A DNA stretch of 25,520 nucleotides from Gemmatimonadota bacterium (GTDB taxonomy: Bacteria > Gemmatimonadota > Gemmatimonadetes > Gemmatimonadales > GWC2-71-9), in the NCBI GenBank assembly GCA_003221085.1, contig QHUD01000194.1, positions 1 to 25,520 of the forward strand, in the 5' to 3' direction. The notes under the pieces are model-generated. The model made no database searches. It saw nothing but the letters and a program-made list of their open reading frames with translations, and was not told the origin of the DNA. Position 1 is the stretch's first letter, and every line of letters begins with the position of its first letter. The translations under genes were made by a program, and so were the position numbers. Of this stretch, positions 7,456 through 15,032 are shown in pieces.

Positions 7456-8187
7456 ATGCGGAAGCTTGGAGCTGTGGCAGCGACGGGTGCGGTGCTGGCG
7501 CTGGCCCTCGCGGCGTGGACGCGCCAACCTCCCCCACCCGCGCAAGGCGGCGGGACCGTCAGCGGTAAGGTGAAGTTCACCGGCACCAAGCCCACCATGC
7601 CGAAGATCGACATGACCGAGGAGCCCAAGTGCAAGGCGAAGTACCAGGGCGTACCCACCGACGAGACGGTGGTGGTGAACGCCAACGGCACGCTCGCCAA
7701 CGTGTTCGTGTACGTGAAGTCCGGTCTCCCCGCGAGCTACACGGCGTCGGCGCCGGCGGGACCGGTCACCCTCGATCAGGACGGTTGTCGCTACCATCCC
7801 CACGTGCTCGGCATCCAGGTCGGGCAGACCCTCGCCATCAAGAATTCCGACGGTATCCTGCACAACATCAAGGCGAAGGCCAAAGCCAACCGCCCCTTCA
7901 ACATCAGCCAGCCCACCGTGATGACCTCCAACAAGACGTTCGACAAACCGGAGGTCATGGTGGCGCTCGAATGCAACGTGCACGGCTGGATGCACGCGTG
8001 GCTGGCCGTGCTGCCGCACCCCTTCTTCGGCGTGAGCGGCGCGGACGGGAGCTTCACGCTCAAGGGTCTGCCGCCCGGGACGTACACGATCGAGGCGTGG
8101 CACGAGAAGTACGGCACGCAGACTGCCACGGTAACGGTGGCGGGGAGCGAAACCAAGACGGCGGACTTCAGCTTCGCGGCAAAGTGA
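7456..8187 (+). CDS. Exported cupredoxin-like copper protein with carboxypeptidase-regulatory-type domain
   Basis: A 243-residue secreted protein with a signal peptide (MRKLGAVAATGAVLALALAA). The middle is a cupredoxin fold with a full set of type 1 copper ligands: His136 (DGILHNIKAK), Cys173, His176 and Met179 in ALECNVHGWMHAW. After it comes a small beta domain (GADGSFTLKGLPPGTYTIEAW) typical of carboxypeptidase regulatory-like folds. The start at 7456 is preceded by a clear GAGGAGG ribosome site. It lies 20 nt before coxB, so it is probably the first gene of the oxidase operon and a candidate electron donor or copper-binding partner for it. The copper site is read from the sequence; the donor role is inferred from position. 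Confidence 0.82.
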   Translation: MRKLGAVAATGAVLALALAAWTRQPPPPAQGGGTVSGKVKFTGTKPTMPKIDMTEEPKCKAKYQGVPTDETVVVNANGTLANVFVYVKSGLPASYTASAPAGPVTLDQDGCRYHPHVLGIQVGQTLAIKNSDGILHNIKAKAKANRPFNISQPTVMTSNKTFDKPEVMVALECNVHGWMHAWLAVLPHPFFGVSGADGSFTLKGLPPGTYTIEAWHEKYGTQTATVTVAGSETKTADFSFAAK

Positions 8188-8207
8188 ACTAAACCGAGGA
8201 GAAGCCA

Positions 8208-8879
8208 ATGCATTGGTGGCTGCCGCCCAAAGCTTCGACCTTCACCGGGCCGATCGACGGCCTGTTCCTGGCGATCCTGATCATCACGGGTATCGCGTTC
8301 GTGCTGGTCGAGGTCGGGTTGATCTGGTTCATCGTGCAGTACCGGCAGCGTCCGGGGCGGAAGGCGTTTTACACGCACGGGAACACGCGCGCAGAAGTGA
8401 TCTGGACCGCCATTCCCGCGGTCACCATGGTGGCGCTGGGCCTCATCAGCAACCATTACTGGGTCGAGATCAAGGGGCGCAATAGCATTCCCGCAAACGC
8501 CTACCCGATCGGGGTACACGCGAAGCAATTCGAATGGCAGATGACTTATCCTGGGGCTGACGGCAAGCTCGGCACGGGGGACGACTTCACGATCCGTAAC
8601 CAGCTCCACGTGCCGGTGGGCCGGCCGATCGTGGTCCAGCTCTCGGCCGAGGACGTCATCCATTCGTTTTACGTGCCGCAGTTCCGCGTGAGGCAGGATG
8701 TGGTTCCGGGCATGGACATCAAGGCCTGGTTCCAAGCGACCGTTCCCGGCACGTACGAGATCGGCTGCTCCCAACTCTGCGGGCTGGGTCACTACCGCAT
8801 GCGGGCGCAGGTGTTCGTGCATACCCAAGAGGACTACGATGCCTGGATGAAGCAGGCTGCCCAGGAGGCCTCGCAATGA
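8208..8879 (+). CDS. coxB: Cytochrome c oxidase subunit II
   Basis: This 223-residue subunit carries the CuA centre that receives electrons from cytochrome c or a copper protein. Two N-terminal helices (about 18-45 and 60-80) anchor it, and the periplasmic cupredoxin domain has the CuA ligands: His152 (VIHSFYVPQFRV), Cys187, Cys191, His195 and Met198 in CSQLCGLGHYRM. The aromatic electron-entry segment is present as FEWQMTYPG. Unlike caa3 oxidases it has no fused cytochrome c domain, so a separate donor is needed; the upstream copper protein and cytochromes are candidates. The ribosome site GAGGAG lies just before ATG 8208, and the stop overlaps coxA by 4 nt. Confidence 0.95.
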   Translation: MHWWLPPKASTFTGPIDGLFLAILIITGIAFVLVEVGLIWFIVQYRQRPGRKAFYTHGNTRAEVIWTAIPAVTMVALGLISNHYWVEIKGRNSIPANAYPIGVHAKQFEWQMTYPGADGKLGTGDDFTIRNQLHVPVGRPIVVQLSAEDVIHSFYVPQFRVRQDVVPGMDIKAWFQATVPGTYEIGCSQLCGLGHYRMRAQVFVHTQEDYDAWMKQAAQEASQ

Positions 8880-10642
8880 CGAGCGTTGCCGCGACGGCGC
8901 ACGGCGCACACGCGCATCACGACGATCGAAGCTTCGTCCAGAAGTACATCTTCTCGACCGACCACAAGATCATCGGGATCCAGTTCTTGTTCGTCAGCCT
9001 CTTCTTCCTGTTGGTCGGGGGATTGCTGGCGATGCAGATGCGGTGGCAGCTCGGCTTCCCGGGCAAGCCCATGCCGGGCGGCGGAGTGCTTCCTGAGACG
9101 ATGGCCCCGGGGGGCGTGATCCTCCCTGAGTACTACATCCAGCTCGTCACGATGCACGGCACGTTCATGGTGTTCTTCGCCATCATGCCGCTGCTCGTAG
9201 GGGTGTTCGCCAACTTCCTGATCCCGCTCAAGATCGGGACGCACGACATGGCGTTTCCGCGGATCAACATGTGGTCGTTCTGGACGTTCTTCATCGGCGG
9301 ACTCGTCATGCTCTCGAGCCTGTTCGTCCCGGACGGCGCGGCGCGCGCGGGATGGACGATGTACGCGCCGCTCTCCGCGCGGCACGACTATTCGGGGGCG
9401 TCGCTCGGCCAGGAGCTCTGGTCCGTCTCGATTATCTTCGTGGGGCTCTCGTCGATTCTCGGGTCGCTCAACTACATCACCACGATCATCAACAACCGCG
9501 CCCCCGGCATGACGTGGTTCCGCATGCCGCTCTCGGTCTGGTCCCTGTTCATTACCGCGATCCTCGGCCTCCTCGCCCTGCCGGTGCTGTCGGGCGCGGC
9601 GATCATGCTGCTGTTCGACCAGATCATCGGCACGCACTTCTTCGATCCGGCGGCCGGCGGTCAGGCGCTCTTGTGGCAGCACCTGTTCTGGTTCTTCGGG
9701 CATCCGGAGGTCTACATCCTGATTCTGCCCGCCATGGGGATGGTCTCGGACATCATCGCCAACGGCAGCCGCAAGCCGATCTTCGGCTACCACTCGATGG
9801 TGTTCGCGATCGTCGCGATCGCGTTCCTCGGGTGGATCGTGTGGGGGCACCACATGTTCGTGAGCGGGATGAACCCGACACTCGGGTCGTCCTTCATGGT
9901 CTCCACGCTCGTGATCGCCGTCCCCTCGGCGGTGAAGACATTCAACTGGATGGGCACGATGTGGCGCGGCAACCTCCGCTTCCACGTGCCCATGCTGCAC
10001 GCGGTGGCATTCGTCGCGATGTTCGTGATCGGCGGGCTCTCTGGGATCTTCATGGCCGCGACGCCGGTGGACATGTTCATCCACGACACGTACTTCATCG
10101 TCGCCCACCTGCACTACGTGCTGTTCGGCGGCAGCCTGTTCGCGCTGTTCGGCGCGATCACCTACTGGTATCCGAAGATGTTCGGCCGGATGATGAGCGA
10201 GCCGTGGGGCAAGGTGCATTTCTGGCTCACGTTCCTCTTCTATAATTGCACTTTCTTCCCGATGCACATCACGGGGATGGCGGGGGAGATGCGACGGCTG
10301 TACGACCCGAACCAATACACGTTCTTGCAGCCGTTACAGCCGATTCGGGTGTTCATCTCGATCAGCGCGTTCCTGCTGTTCGCGACGCAGGTGATCTTCT
10401 TCGTGAACTTCTGGTGGAGCCTGTGGAAGGGTAAGCAGGCTCCGCAAAACCCATGGGAGGACAACGGGCTCGAGTGGTCGCTGCCGAGTCCGGCCCCGCA
10501 CGGCAACTGGGAGAAGGTGCCGACCGTGTACCGGGGGCCCTACGAGTTCAGCTCGCCCCAGTCGACCGAGGACTACCTGCCGCAATACAAGAAGCTGCCC
10601 ACCGATCGTGAGCCGGCCCGCGCGCCGGTCGCGGGCCACTGA
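8876..10642 (+). CDS. coxA: Cytochrome c oxidase subunit I (A-type heme-copper oxidase)
   Basis: This 588-residue catalytic subunit reduces oxygen to water and pumps protons. The heme and copper ligands are all visible: His94 (TMHGTF, heme a), His276 with Tyr280 (GHPEVYILIL, CuB and the cross-linked Tyr), His325/His326 (WGHHMF, CuB), His411 (heme a3) and His413 (heme a) in VAHLHYVLFGG. These are the same residue numbers as in the Paracoccus enzyme. Glu278 in GHPEVY marks the A1-type D channel. The His-rich N-terminus (HGAHAHHDD) is cytoplasmic. Twelve or so membrane helices span residues 30-500, and a hydrophilic tail of ~80 residues follows. It starts inside the coxB stop (ATGA) and ends 20 nt before coxC. 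Confidence 0.97.
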   Translation: MTSVAATAHGAHAHHDDRSFVQKYIFSTDHKIIGIQFLFVSLFFLLVGGLLAMQMRWQLGFPGKPMPGGGVLPETMAPGGVILPEYYIQLVTMHGTFMVFFAIMPLLVGVFANFLIPLKIGTHDMAFPRINMWSFWTFFIGGLVMLSSLFVPDGAARAGWTMYAPLSARHDYSGASLGQELWSVSIIFVGLSSILGSLNYITTIINNRAPGMTWFRMPLSVWSLFITAILGLLALPVLSGAAIMLLFDQIIGTHFFDPAAGGQALLWQHLFWFFGHPEVYILILPAMGMVSDIIANGSRKPIFGYHSMVFAIVAIAFLGWIVWGHHMFVSGMNPTLGSSFMVSTLVIAVPSAVKTFNWMGTMWRGNLRFHVPMLHAVAFVAMFVIGGLSGIFMAATPVDMFIHDTYFIVAHLHYVLFGGSLFALFGAITYWYPKMFGRMMSEPWGKVHFWLTFLFYNCTFFPMHITGMAGEMRRLYDPNQYTFLQPLQPIRVFISISAFLLFATQVIFFVNFWWSLWKGKQAPQNPWEDNGLEWSLPSPAPHGNWEKVPTVYRGPYEFSSPQSTEDYLPQYKKLPTDREPARAPVAGH

Positions 10643-10662
10643 CCGAGGAGAGGGGACGACCG

Positions 10663-11340
10663 ATGACGCACGCAGCCGCCACCGTCGACCAGATGCAGCC
10701 CCCCTTTCCGGCCGAGCGGGGGCTCGACGTCTACAACAAGAAGCTCGGGATGTGGGTGTTCCTCGCCTCGGAAGTCATGTTCTTCGCCGCCCTGATCGGG
10801 ACCTATGTCATCCTGCGATTCGGGGCCACCGGCGAGTGGGCCAAGCCGGGCATCGTGCTCAACATCAAGATCACCGCCTTCAACACGTTCCTGCTGATCT
10901 GCTCGAGCGTGTCGATGGTCAAGGCGTACGCGGCGATCCAGGACGGCGACCCGAAGAAAATGCGCTTCTGGCTGCTGATGACCATTCTGGGCGGCGCCAC
11001 GTTCGTGGGGATTCAGGTCTATGAATACATCCACCTGGTCGAGCACGGCTTCGTGCCGAGCGGCGTGCGCGAAGGCAGCGAGCTGGCAGCGCTGGTGGCG
11101 AATGGCACCTTGCCCGCGGCTACGATGGGCCTGTACGGCTCCACGTTCTTCACGATGACGGGGTTCCACGGGTTCCACGTCACGTGCGGCGTGATCTCGA
11201 TGGCGTACCTGTATTTCACGAAGGCGCTGCCGGGCAAGTACTCCAAGCAGGACTATGGGGGCATCGAAACGGTCGGCCTGTACTGGCACTTCGTCGATCT
11301 GGTGTGGATCATCCTGTTCACCATCGTCTACCTGATCTGA
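10663..11340 (+). CDS. coxC: Cytochrome c oxidase subunit III
   Basis: A 225-residue membrane subunit of the oxidase core without cofactors. It has the family's hydrophobic helices and hallmark segments: KLGMWVFLASEVMFFAALIG with the conserved Glu, MTGFHGFHVTCG, and the C-terminal GLYWHFVDLVWIILFTIVYL. A GAGGAGAGG ribosome site precedes ATG 10663. This is the bacterial short form, with five or so helices, encoded directly after coxA and 6 nt before the small subunit IV gene. Confidence 0.95.
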   Translation: MTHAAATVDQMQPPFPAERGLDVYNKKLGMWVFLASEVMFFAALIGTYVILRFGATGEWAKPGIVLNIKITAFNTFLLICSSVSMVKAYAAIQDGDPKKMRFWLLMTILGGATFVGIQVYEYIHLVEHGFVPSGVREGSELAALVANGTLPAATMGLYGSTFFTMTGFHGFHVTCGVISMAYLYFTKALPGKYSKQDYGGIETVGLYWHFVDLVWIILFTIVYLI

Positions 11341-11346
11341 GGGGCT

Positions 11347-11622
11347 ATGGAGACCGCACACAAGCGTCCCAACTACATCCTGATCTGGGTGTATCTGGCG
11401 GTCCTCACGGCCGCCGAGCTGGCGCTCGCGTTCGAGCTGCCGATCTCGCGCAACCTGAAGCTCTTGCTGCTCCTGTTCCTGGCGGTATGGAAGGCGGCAC
11501 TGGTGGGCCTCTTCTTCATGCACCTGAAGTTCGAGCGCTGGAATCTGCGGATCATGGCGATCATTCCGCTGCCGCTCGCCGTGATCTTCATCCTGGCGGG
11601 GATGTCGGAGCACATCTGGTAG
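11347..11622 (+). CDS. coxD: Cytochrome c oxidase subunit IV, small bacterial type
   Basis: A 91-residue protein with three hydrophobic helices. Its layout (YILIWVYLAVLTAAELALAF, then KAALVGLFFMHLKFERW) matches the prokaryotic subunit IV family that follows coxC in many operons. The FFMHLKFE motif is characteristic. It starts 6 nt after the coxC stop with a GAGGGG ribosome site overlapping that stop. Its last codons overlap the proposed start of ctaB by 7 nt. Confidence 0.9.
   Translation: METAHKRPNYILIWVYLAVLTAAELALAFELPISRNLKLLLLLFLAVWKAALVGLFFMHLKFERWNLRIMAIIPLPLAVIFILAGMSEHIW
11607..11610 (+). promoter_or_regulatory. Ribosome binding site supporting a CTG start for ctaB
   Basis: GGAG, then five bases, then CTG at 11616. 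No ATG, GTG or TTG occurs in the ctaB frame between ATG 11487 (deep inside coxD) and the conserved LELTKPR segment. This site therefore makes the CTG the best start. Confidence 0.45.
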
Positions 11623-12467
11623 CCTTCCTCGAGCTCACGAAGCCGCGCATCACGCAGCTGGTGCTGCTCACCGCCGCCGCTGGATTCTATCTCGGCTCGC
11701 GCGGCGGGGTGGACGTCGGGTTGCTGGTGCGAACCCTCATCGGGGTCGCCCTGGTGGCGGCGGGGACCAATGCCTTCAACCAGGTGCGGGAGCGCGACGT
11801 CGACGCGCGCATGCGACGCACCGAGCGGCGGCCCCTGCCCTCGGGGCGCCTCACCCCGCGGGCGGCGGCGCTCTTCGCGGGCATCATCTCCGTTGCAGGG
11901 GTGCTCTACCTGGCGCTCGCGGTGAACCTGCTCACCGCCGGGCTCGCGGCGCTGACACTCGCGAGCTACGTCCTGCTCTACACCCCGCTCAAGCGGAAGA
12001 CCACCCTCAACACGTTGATCGGTGCCGTGCCGGGCGCCCTGCCGATCGTGGGCGGGTGGACCGCGGCGGGGGGCGCGATCGGGCCGGCGGTCGCGGCGCT
12101 GTTTTGGATCCTGTTCCTGTGGCAGCTGCCGCATTTCCTGGCGCTCTCCTGGATCTATCGCGAGGACTACCGGCGCGGCGGCCTGGCGATGTTGTCGGTG
12201 TCGGACCCCGAGGGTCATCACACGGGCCGCATGGTGCTGCTCTATGCCATGGCGCTCCTGCCGGTGAGCCTCCTGCCGACCCTGCTGGGCGTGACGGGCG
12301 CCGTGTATTTCTTCGGGGCGCTCGCCCTGGGCCTCGCCTATACGGGCGTGTCCGTCGCGATGACCAGCGCCGTCACCACCGCGCGCGCGTGGCGCGTGTT
12401 CCTGGTTTCGATCGTCTACCTGCCGGCCTTGCTCACCCTCATGGTGGTGGACAAGGTGGTGGCCTGA
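11616..12467 (+). CDS. ctaB: Protoheme IX farnesyltransferase (heme O synthase), probable CTG start
   Basis: This membrane prenyltransferase adds farnesyl to heme b to make heme O, the precursor of the heme A used by the neighbouring oxidase. The product is about 283 residues with several helices. It has the N-terminal ELTKPRITQLVLLT, the Asp-rich substrate motif NQVRERDVDARMRRTERRPL, and the second motif PHFLALSWIYREDYRRGG. The nearest ATG in frame would overlap coxD by 136 nt, while CTG 11616 puts four residues (MVAF) before the family's usual N-terminus and has GGAG five bases upstream. Expression is probably coupled to coxD. Heme A synthase (ctaA) is not in the window. Confidence 0.92.
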   Translation: MVAFLELTKPRITQLVLLTAAAGFYLGSRGGVDVGLLVRTLIGVALVAAGTNAFNQVRERDVDARMRRTERRPLPSGRLTPRAAALFAGIISVAGVLYLALAVNLLTAGLAALTLASYVLLYTPLKRKTTLNTLIGAVPGALPIVGGWTAAGGAIGPAVAALFWILFLWQLPHFLALSWIYREDYRRGGLAMLSVSDPEGHHTGRMVLLYAMALLPVSLLPTLLGVTGAVYFFGALALGLAYTGVSVAMTSAVTTARAWRVFLVSIVYLPALLTLMVVDKVVA

Positions 12468-12478
12468 GTGCATCGGCC

Positions 12479-12667
12479 ATGATCCCGTTTCACCGCCTGC
12501 TGATCTCGACGGCCATCGCGTTTTGCGCAGGTTTCGCGGCCTGGGCGGCGTGGAGCTACCGAGAGTCCGGCGACGCCCTGACCCTGGTCATGGCGCTCGC
12601 GTTTGCCGTCGCCGCGGTCGCGCTCACTTATTACCTGCGACACTTGAACCGCTTCCTCGGCCGATGA
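12479..12667 (+). CDS. Small two-helix membrane protein, unknown
   Basis: A 62-residue product beginning MIPFHRLLISTAIAFCAGFA, with two hydrophobic stretches (about 8-26 and 33-53) and a basic C-terminus (YYLRHLNRFLGR). It starts 11 nt after ctaB and its stop overlaps the next ATG (ATGA). Its position in the oxidase operon suggests an accessory or small structural subunit. I do not recognise a family. Confidence 0.6.
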   Translation: MIPFHRLLISTAIAFCAGFAAWAAWSYRESGDALTLVMALAFAVAAVALTYYLRHLNRFLGR

Positions 12668-12861
12668 TGCTTCCCACCCTGCGCCTGCTGCTGCATGAGG
12701 ACGCCCCGGCAATGGAGCTGGCCTATTTTTGGGCCGCCGTGCTGCTGGCGCTTACGCCGGTATTGATCTTCGGGACGATCGGGGTGCTGGTGGTGCGCAA
12801 GGCCTGGAGGGAGGAGCGCGGAACGCGGAACGCGGAAGGCGGAACACACGGGCCGGCCTAA
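12664..12861 (+). CDS. Small single-helix membrane protein, unknown
   Basis: A 65-residue product starting at ATG 12664 (or ATG 12667), with one strong helix (AYFWAAVLLALTPVLIFGTIGVLVVRKAW, about residues 20-48). Everything after residue 48 (WREERGTRNAEGGTHGPA-like) is encoded by the left arm of an inverted repeat. The natural C-terminus may therefore have been replaced by repeat-derived residues. CcoQ- or SCO-like small oxidase proteins have this size, but no diagnostic motif is seen. Confidence 0.55.
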   Translation: MMLPTLRLLLHEDAPAMELAYFWAAVLLALTPVLIFGTIGVLVVRKAWREERGTRNAEGGTHGPA

Positions 12862-12895
12862 CGTTCCGCGTTCCCCCTTCCGCGTTCCGCGTTAG
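12815..12895. repeat. GGAACGC-type inverted repeat between oxidase and heme operons
   Basis: Left arm about 12815-12847 is built from GCGGAAC units. Right arm about 12860-12895 is an imperfect reverse complement (GTTCCGCGTT units). The centre contains GGCCGGCC. It could fold as a long hairpin at the end of the cox operon and lies 9 nt before the chdC start, so it might act as a terminator or as a dispersed repeat. Confidence 0.65.
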
Positions 12896-12904
12896 ATTCT
12901 TCGC

Positions 12905-14008
12905 ATGAGTTCCAAGCCCGCCGAGAAACGCCAAGTCGTCCGCTTCGCCTTCTACAAGCTCGACAGCACGTGGCGGCGGCTCCCGGCCGAGCGCCAGGCG
13001 AGCGCCAAGCTCGAATTCGGCGAGACGATCGAGAGCTTCGCCGGCCGGCTGCTGTTGCGTCCGTACGGGCTCGTCGGCATCCGGGGCGACTGCGATTTCC
13101 TGCTGTGGCAGGTCGCGGAGGATCTGGATTCGCTGGTGGCGCTGCAGACCGCCCTCAACCGCACGGACCTGGGGGCGTACCTCGCGCTCCCCTACAGCTA
13201 CCTCGCGATGACCCGGCGGTCGATCTACGAGTTCCCGGAAGACCCGGGCCAGCCGTCGCGCCTCGTTATCCGGCCGAGTGAAGCCCGCTACCTGTTCGTG
13301 TACCCGTTCATCAAGACGAGGGCGTGGTACTTGCTCCCGAAGGCGGAGCGGCAGACGATGATGGACGAGCACGTGCGGATCGGGAGGAAGTATCCGTCCA
13401 TCCGCCTGAACACCACGTATTCCTACGGGCTCGACGACCAGGAATTCATCGTCGCGTTCGAAGGCGACAACCCGGCCGATTTCCTCGATCTCGTGATGGA
13501 GCTGCGCGAGAGCCAGGCGTCCTCGTATACGCTGCGGGACACCCCGACCTTCACGTGCGTGCAGATGTCCCTCTGGGACATGCTCGACACGCTGGGGGGT
13601 GCGGGGTCCGCGCAGGCGACCTCGCGACGGCCCACGCGAGCCGACGGGTACACACCGGTGGCGACGCTGGCGGACCTGCCGGCGGGGGCGAGCCGCCGGG
13701 TGTACGTGGGCGGCGATGCGGTGGCGCTCTTCAACGTACAGGGCACCGTGTACGCCGTCGCGAACCGCTGTACTCACGCGCGCGCTAGCCTCTCGGAAGG
13801 CAGCGTCGATGCCGCCCGCTGCACCGTCACGTGTCCGTGGCACGAGGGCGTTTTCTCGCTCGAGACGGGTCAGGTCCTGGGAGGTCCGCCGTCGCTCCCG
13901 ATCGCCGCCTACCGGGTGAAGCTCGAAGGGGATACGGTGCTCGTCGCTCCCCCCTCTTCCCCCGCCCCCGCCGAGGCGCGCGAGCCGACGGTTGCCCCGC
14001 ACTCCTGA
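12905..14008 (+). CDS. chdC: Coproheme decarboxylase (HemQ/ChdC) fused to a Rieske [2Fe-2S] domain
   Basis: Residues ~1-235 match the chlorite dismutase/HemQ family, which decarboxylates coproheme to heme b using peroxide. YPFIKTRAWY carries the catalytic-type Tyr133 and Lys137. MMDEHVRIGRKYP carries the probable axial His156, and NTTYSYGLDDQEFIVAFEGD follows. A linker near 236-258 leads to a Rieske ferredoxin domain (about 258-350) with Cys289-Thr-His291 and Cys310-Pro-Trp-His313, a complete 2Fe-2S ligand set. Stand-alone ChdC is ~240 residues, so the Rieske part is an extra domain of ~105. The gene opens a coproporphyrin-dependent heme operon (hemE, hemH, hemY follow) and overlaps hemE by 17 nt. 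The Rieske domain may supply or sense electrons, but this is an inference. Confidence 0.9.
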   Translation: MSSKPAEKRQVVRFAFYKLDSTWRRLPAERQASAKLEFGETIESFAGRLLLRPYGLVGIRGDCDFLLWQVAEDLDSLVALQTALNRTDLGAYLALPYSYLAMTRRSIYEFPEDPGQPSRLVIRPSEARYLFVYPFIKTRAWYLLPKAERQTMMDEHVRIGRKYPSIRLNTTYSYGLDDQEFIVAFEGDNPADFLDLVMELRESQASSYTLRDTPTFTCVQMSLWDMLDTLGGAGSAQATSRRPTRADGYTPVATLADLPAGASRRVYVGGDAVALFNVQGTVYAVANRCTHARASLSEGSVDAARCTVTCPWHEGVFSLETGQVLGGPPSLPIAAYRVKLEGDTVLVAPPSSPAPAEAREPTVAPHS

Positions 14009-15032
14009 CGACAGCCGTTTCCTGAAGGCCTGTCGCCGCGAGCCCACCGACGCCACGCCGGTGTGGTTCATGCGGCAGGCCGGTCGTTACCTGCCGGAGT
14101 ACCGCGCACTGCGGCAGAAGCATTCGCTGCTCGAGTTGTGCCACAAGCCCGAGCTGGCCGCGCGTGTCACGCTGCAGCCGGTCGAGCGGTTGGGCGTGGA
14201 CGCGGCCATCCTGTTCGCCGATATCCTGCTGCCGTTCGAGCCGCTCGGGTTGGGGCTCTCGTTCGCTACTGGGGAAGGGCCGCAGATCACCCGGCCGATC
14301 CGGGAGGCCGGCCAGGTGCTCGAGCTGCCGCCGGTAGATCCCGCGACCGATCTGGCGTACGTGATGGAGGCCGCCCGTGCCGCGGCCCAGGCGCTGCCCC
14401 CGCACGTCCCGCTCATCGGGTTTGCGGGAGCGCCGTTCACGCTCGCGAGCTACGCGATCGAAGGCGGCGCAACGCGCACCTTCACGCTGACCAAGCGTTT
14501 CATGTACACCGAGCCGCGCGCCTGGCACGAGCTGATGCAGCGATTCGCCGAGCTCGTGGGAGGCTACCTCGCGGCCCAGGCCCGTGCCGGCGCACAGGCG
14601 CTACAGCTGTTCGACAGCTGGGTCGGTTGCCTCTCGCCGGCGGACTATGCGACCTACGTGTTTCCGCACAGCCAGCGCGCACTCGAACTCGCGGGCGCGG
14701 GCGGCGTGCCGTTGATCCACTTCGGGACGGATACGGCCACCCTGCTCGTTGACTTTGCGCGCGCGGGCGGCGACGTGATCGGCGTCGATTGGCGCGTCCC
14801 GCTCGACGTCGCGTGGGAGCGGATCGGGACCTCTCCTCCCCGCGCCATTCAAGGCAACCTCGATCCCGTGGCGCTCTTGGCACCGCGGCCGGAGCTCGAG
14901 CGGCAGGTGCGGGACGTGCTTGCCCGCGCCGCCGGACGGCCGGGGCACATCTTCAACCTCGGGCACGGCGTCCTCCCCGAGACGCCGGTCGAGGCCCTGC
15001 AGGCGGTCGTGGAGTGGGTGCATGCCGGCTGA
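13992..15032 (+). CDS. hemE: Uroporphyrinogen decarboxylase
   Basis: This enzyme decarboxylates uroporphyrinogen III to coproporphyrinogen III in the cytoplasm. The ~346-residue length is normal for HemE. Visible signatures are WFMRQAGRYLPEYR, AAILFADILLPFEPLG with the catalytic-type Asp, GFAGAPFTLASYAIEGG, QLFDSWVGCLSPADY and the C-terminal FNLGHGVLPETP. The start is TTG 13992 inside the end of chdC: the protein begins PRTPDDSRFLKACRREPTDATPVW, which fits the family, and the first ATG lies inside the substrate-binding motif. The stop overlaps the hemH start by 11 nt, so translation is probably coupled. Confidence 0.95.
   Translation: MPRTPDDSRFLKACRREPTDATPVWFMRQAGRYLPEYRALRQKHSLLELCHKPELAARVTLQPVERLGVDAAILFADILLPFEPLGLGLSFATGEGPQITRPIREAGQVLELPPVDPATDLAYVMEAARAAAQALPPHVPLIGFAGAPFTLASYAIEGGATRTFTLTKRFMYTEPRAWHELMQRFAELVGGYLAAQARAGAQALQLFDSWVGCLSPADYATYVFPHSQRALELAGAGGVPLIHFGTDTATLLVDFARAGGDVIGVDWRVPLDVAWERIGTSPPRAIQGNLDPVALLAPRPELERQVRDVLARAAGRPGHIFNLGHGVLPETPVEALQAVVEWVHAG

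Noticed and set aside
8834..10315. A 493-codon - strand open frame over coxA
   Set aside because: It is antisense to a protein with every expected metal ligand, and its translation is a low-complexity charged sequence.
11184..11615. Extending ctaB upstream to ATG 11184 or 11487
   Set aside because: The added sequence is a shadow of coxC/coxD without hydrophobic or family features.
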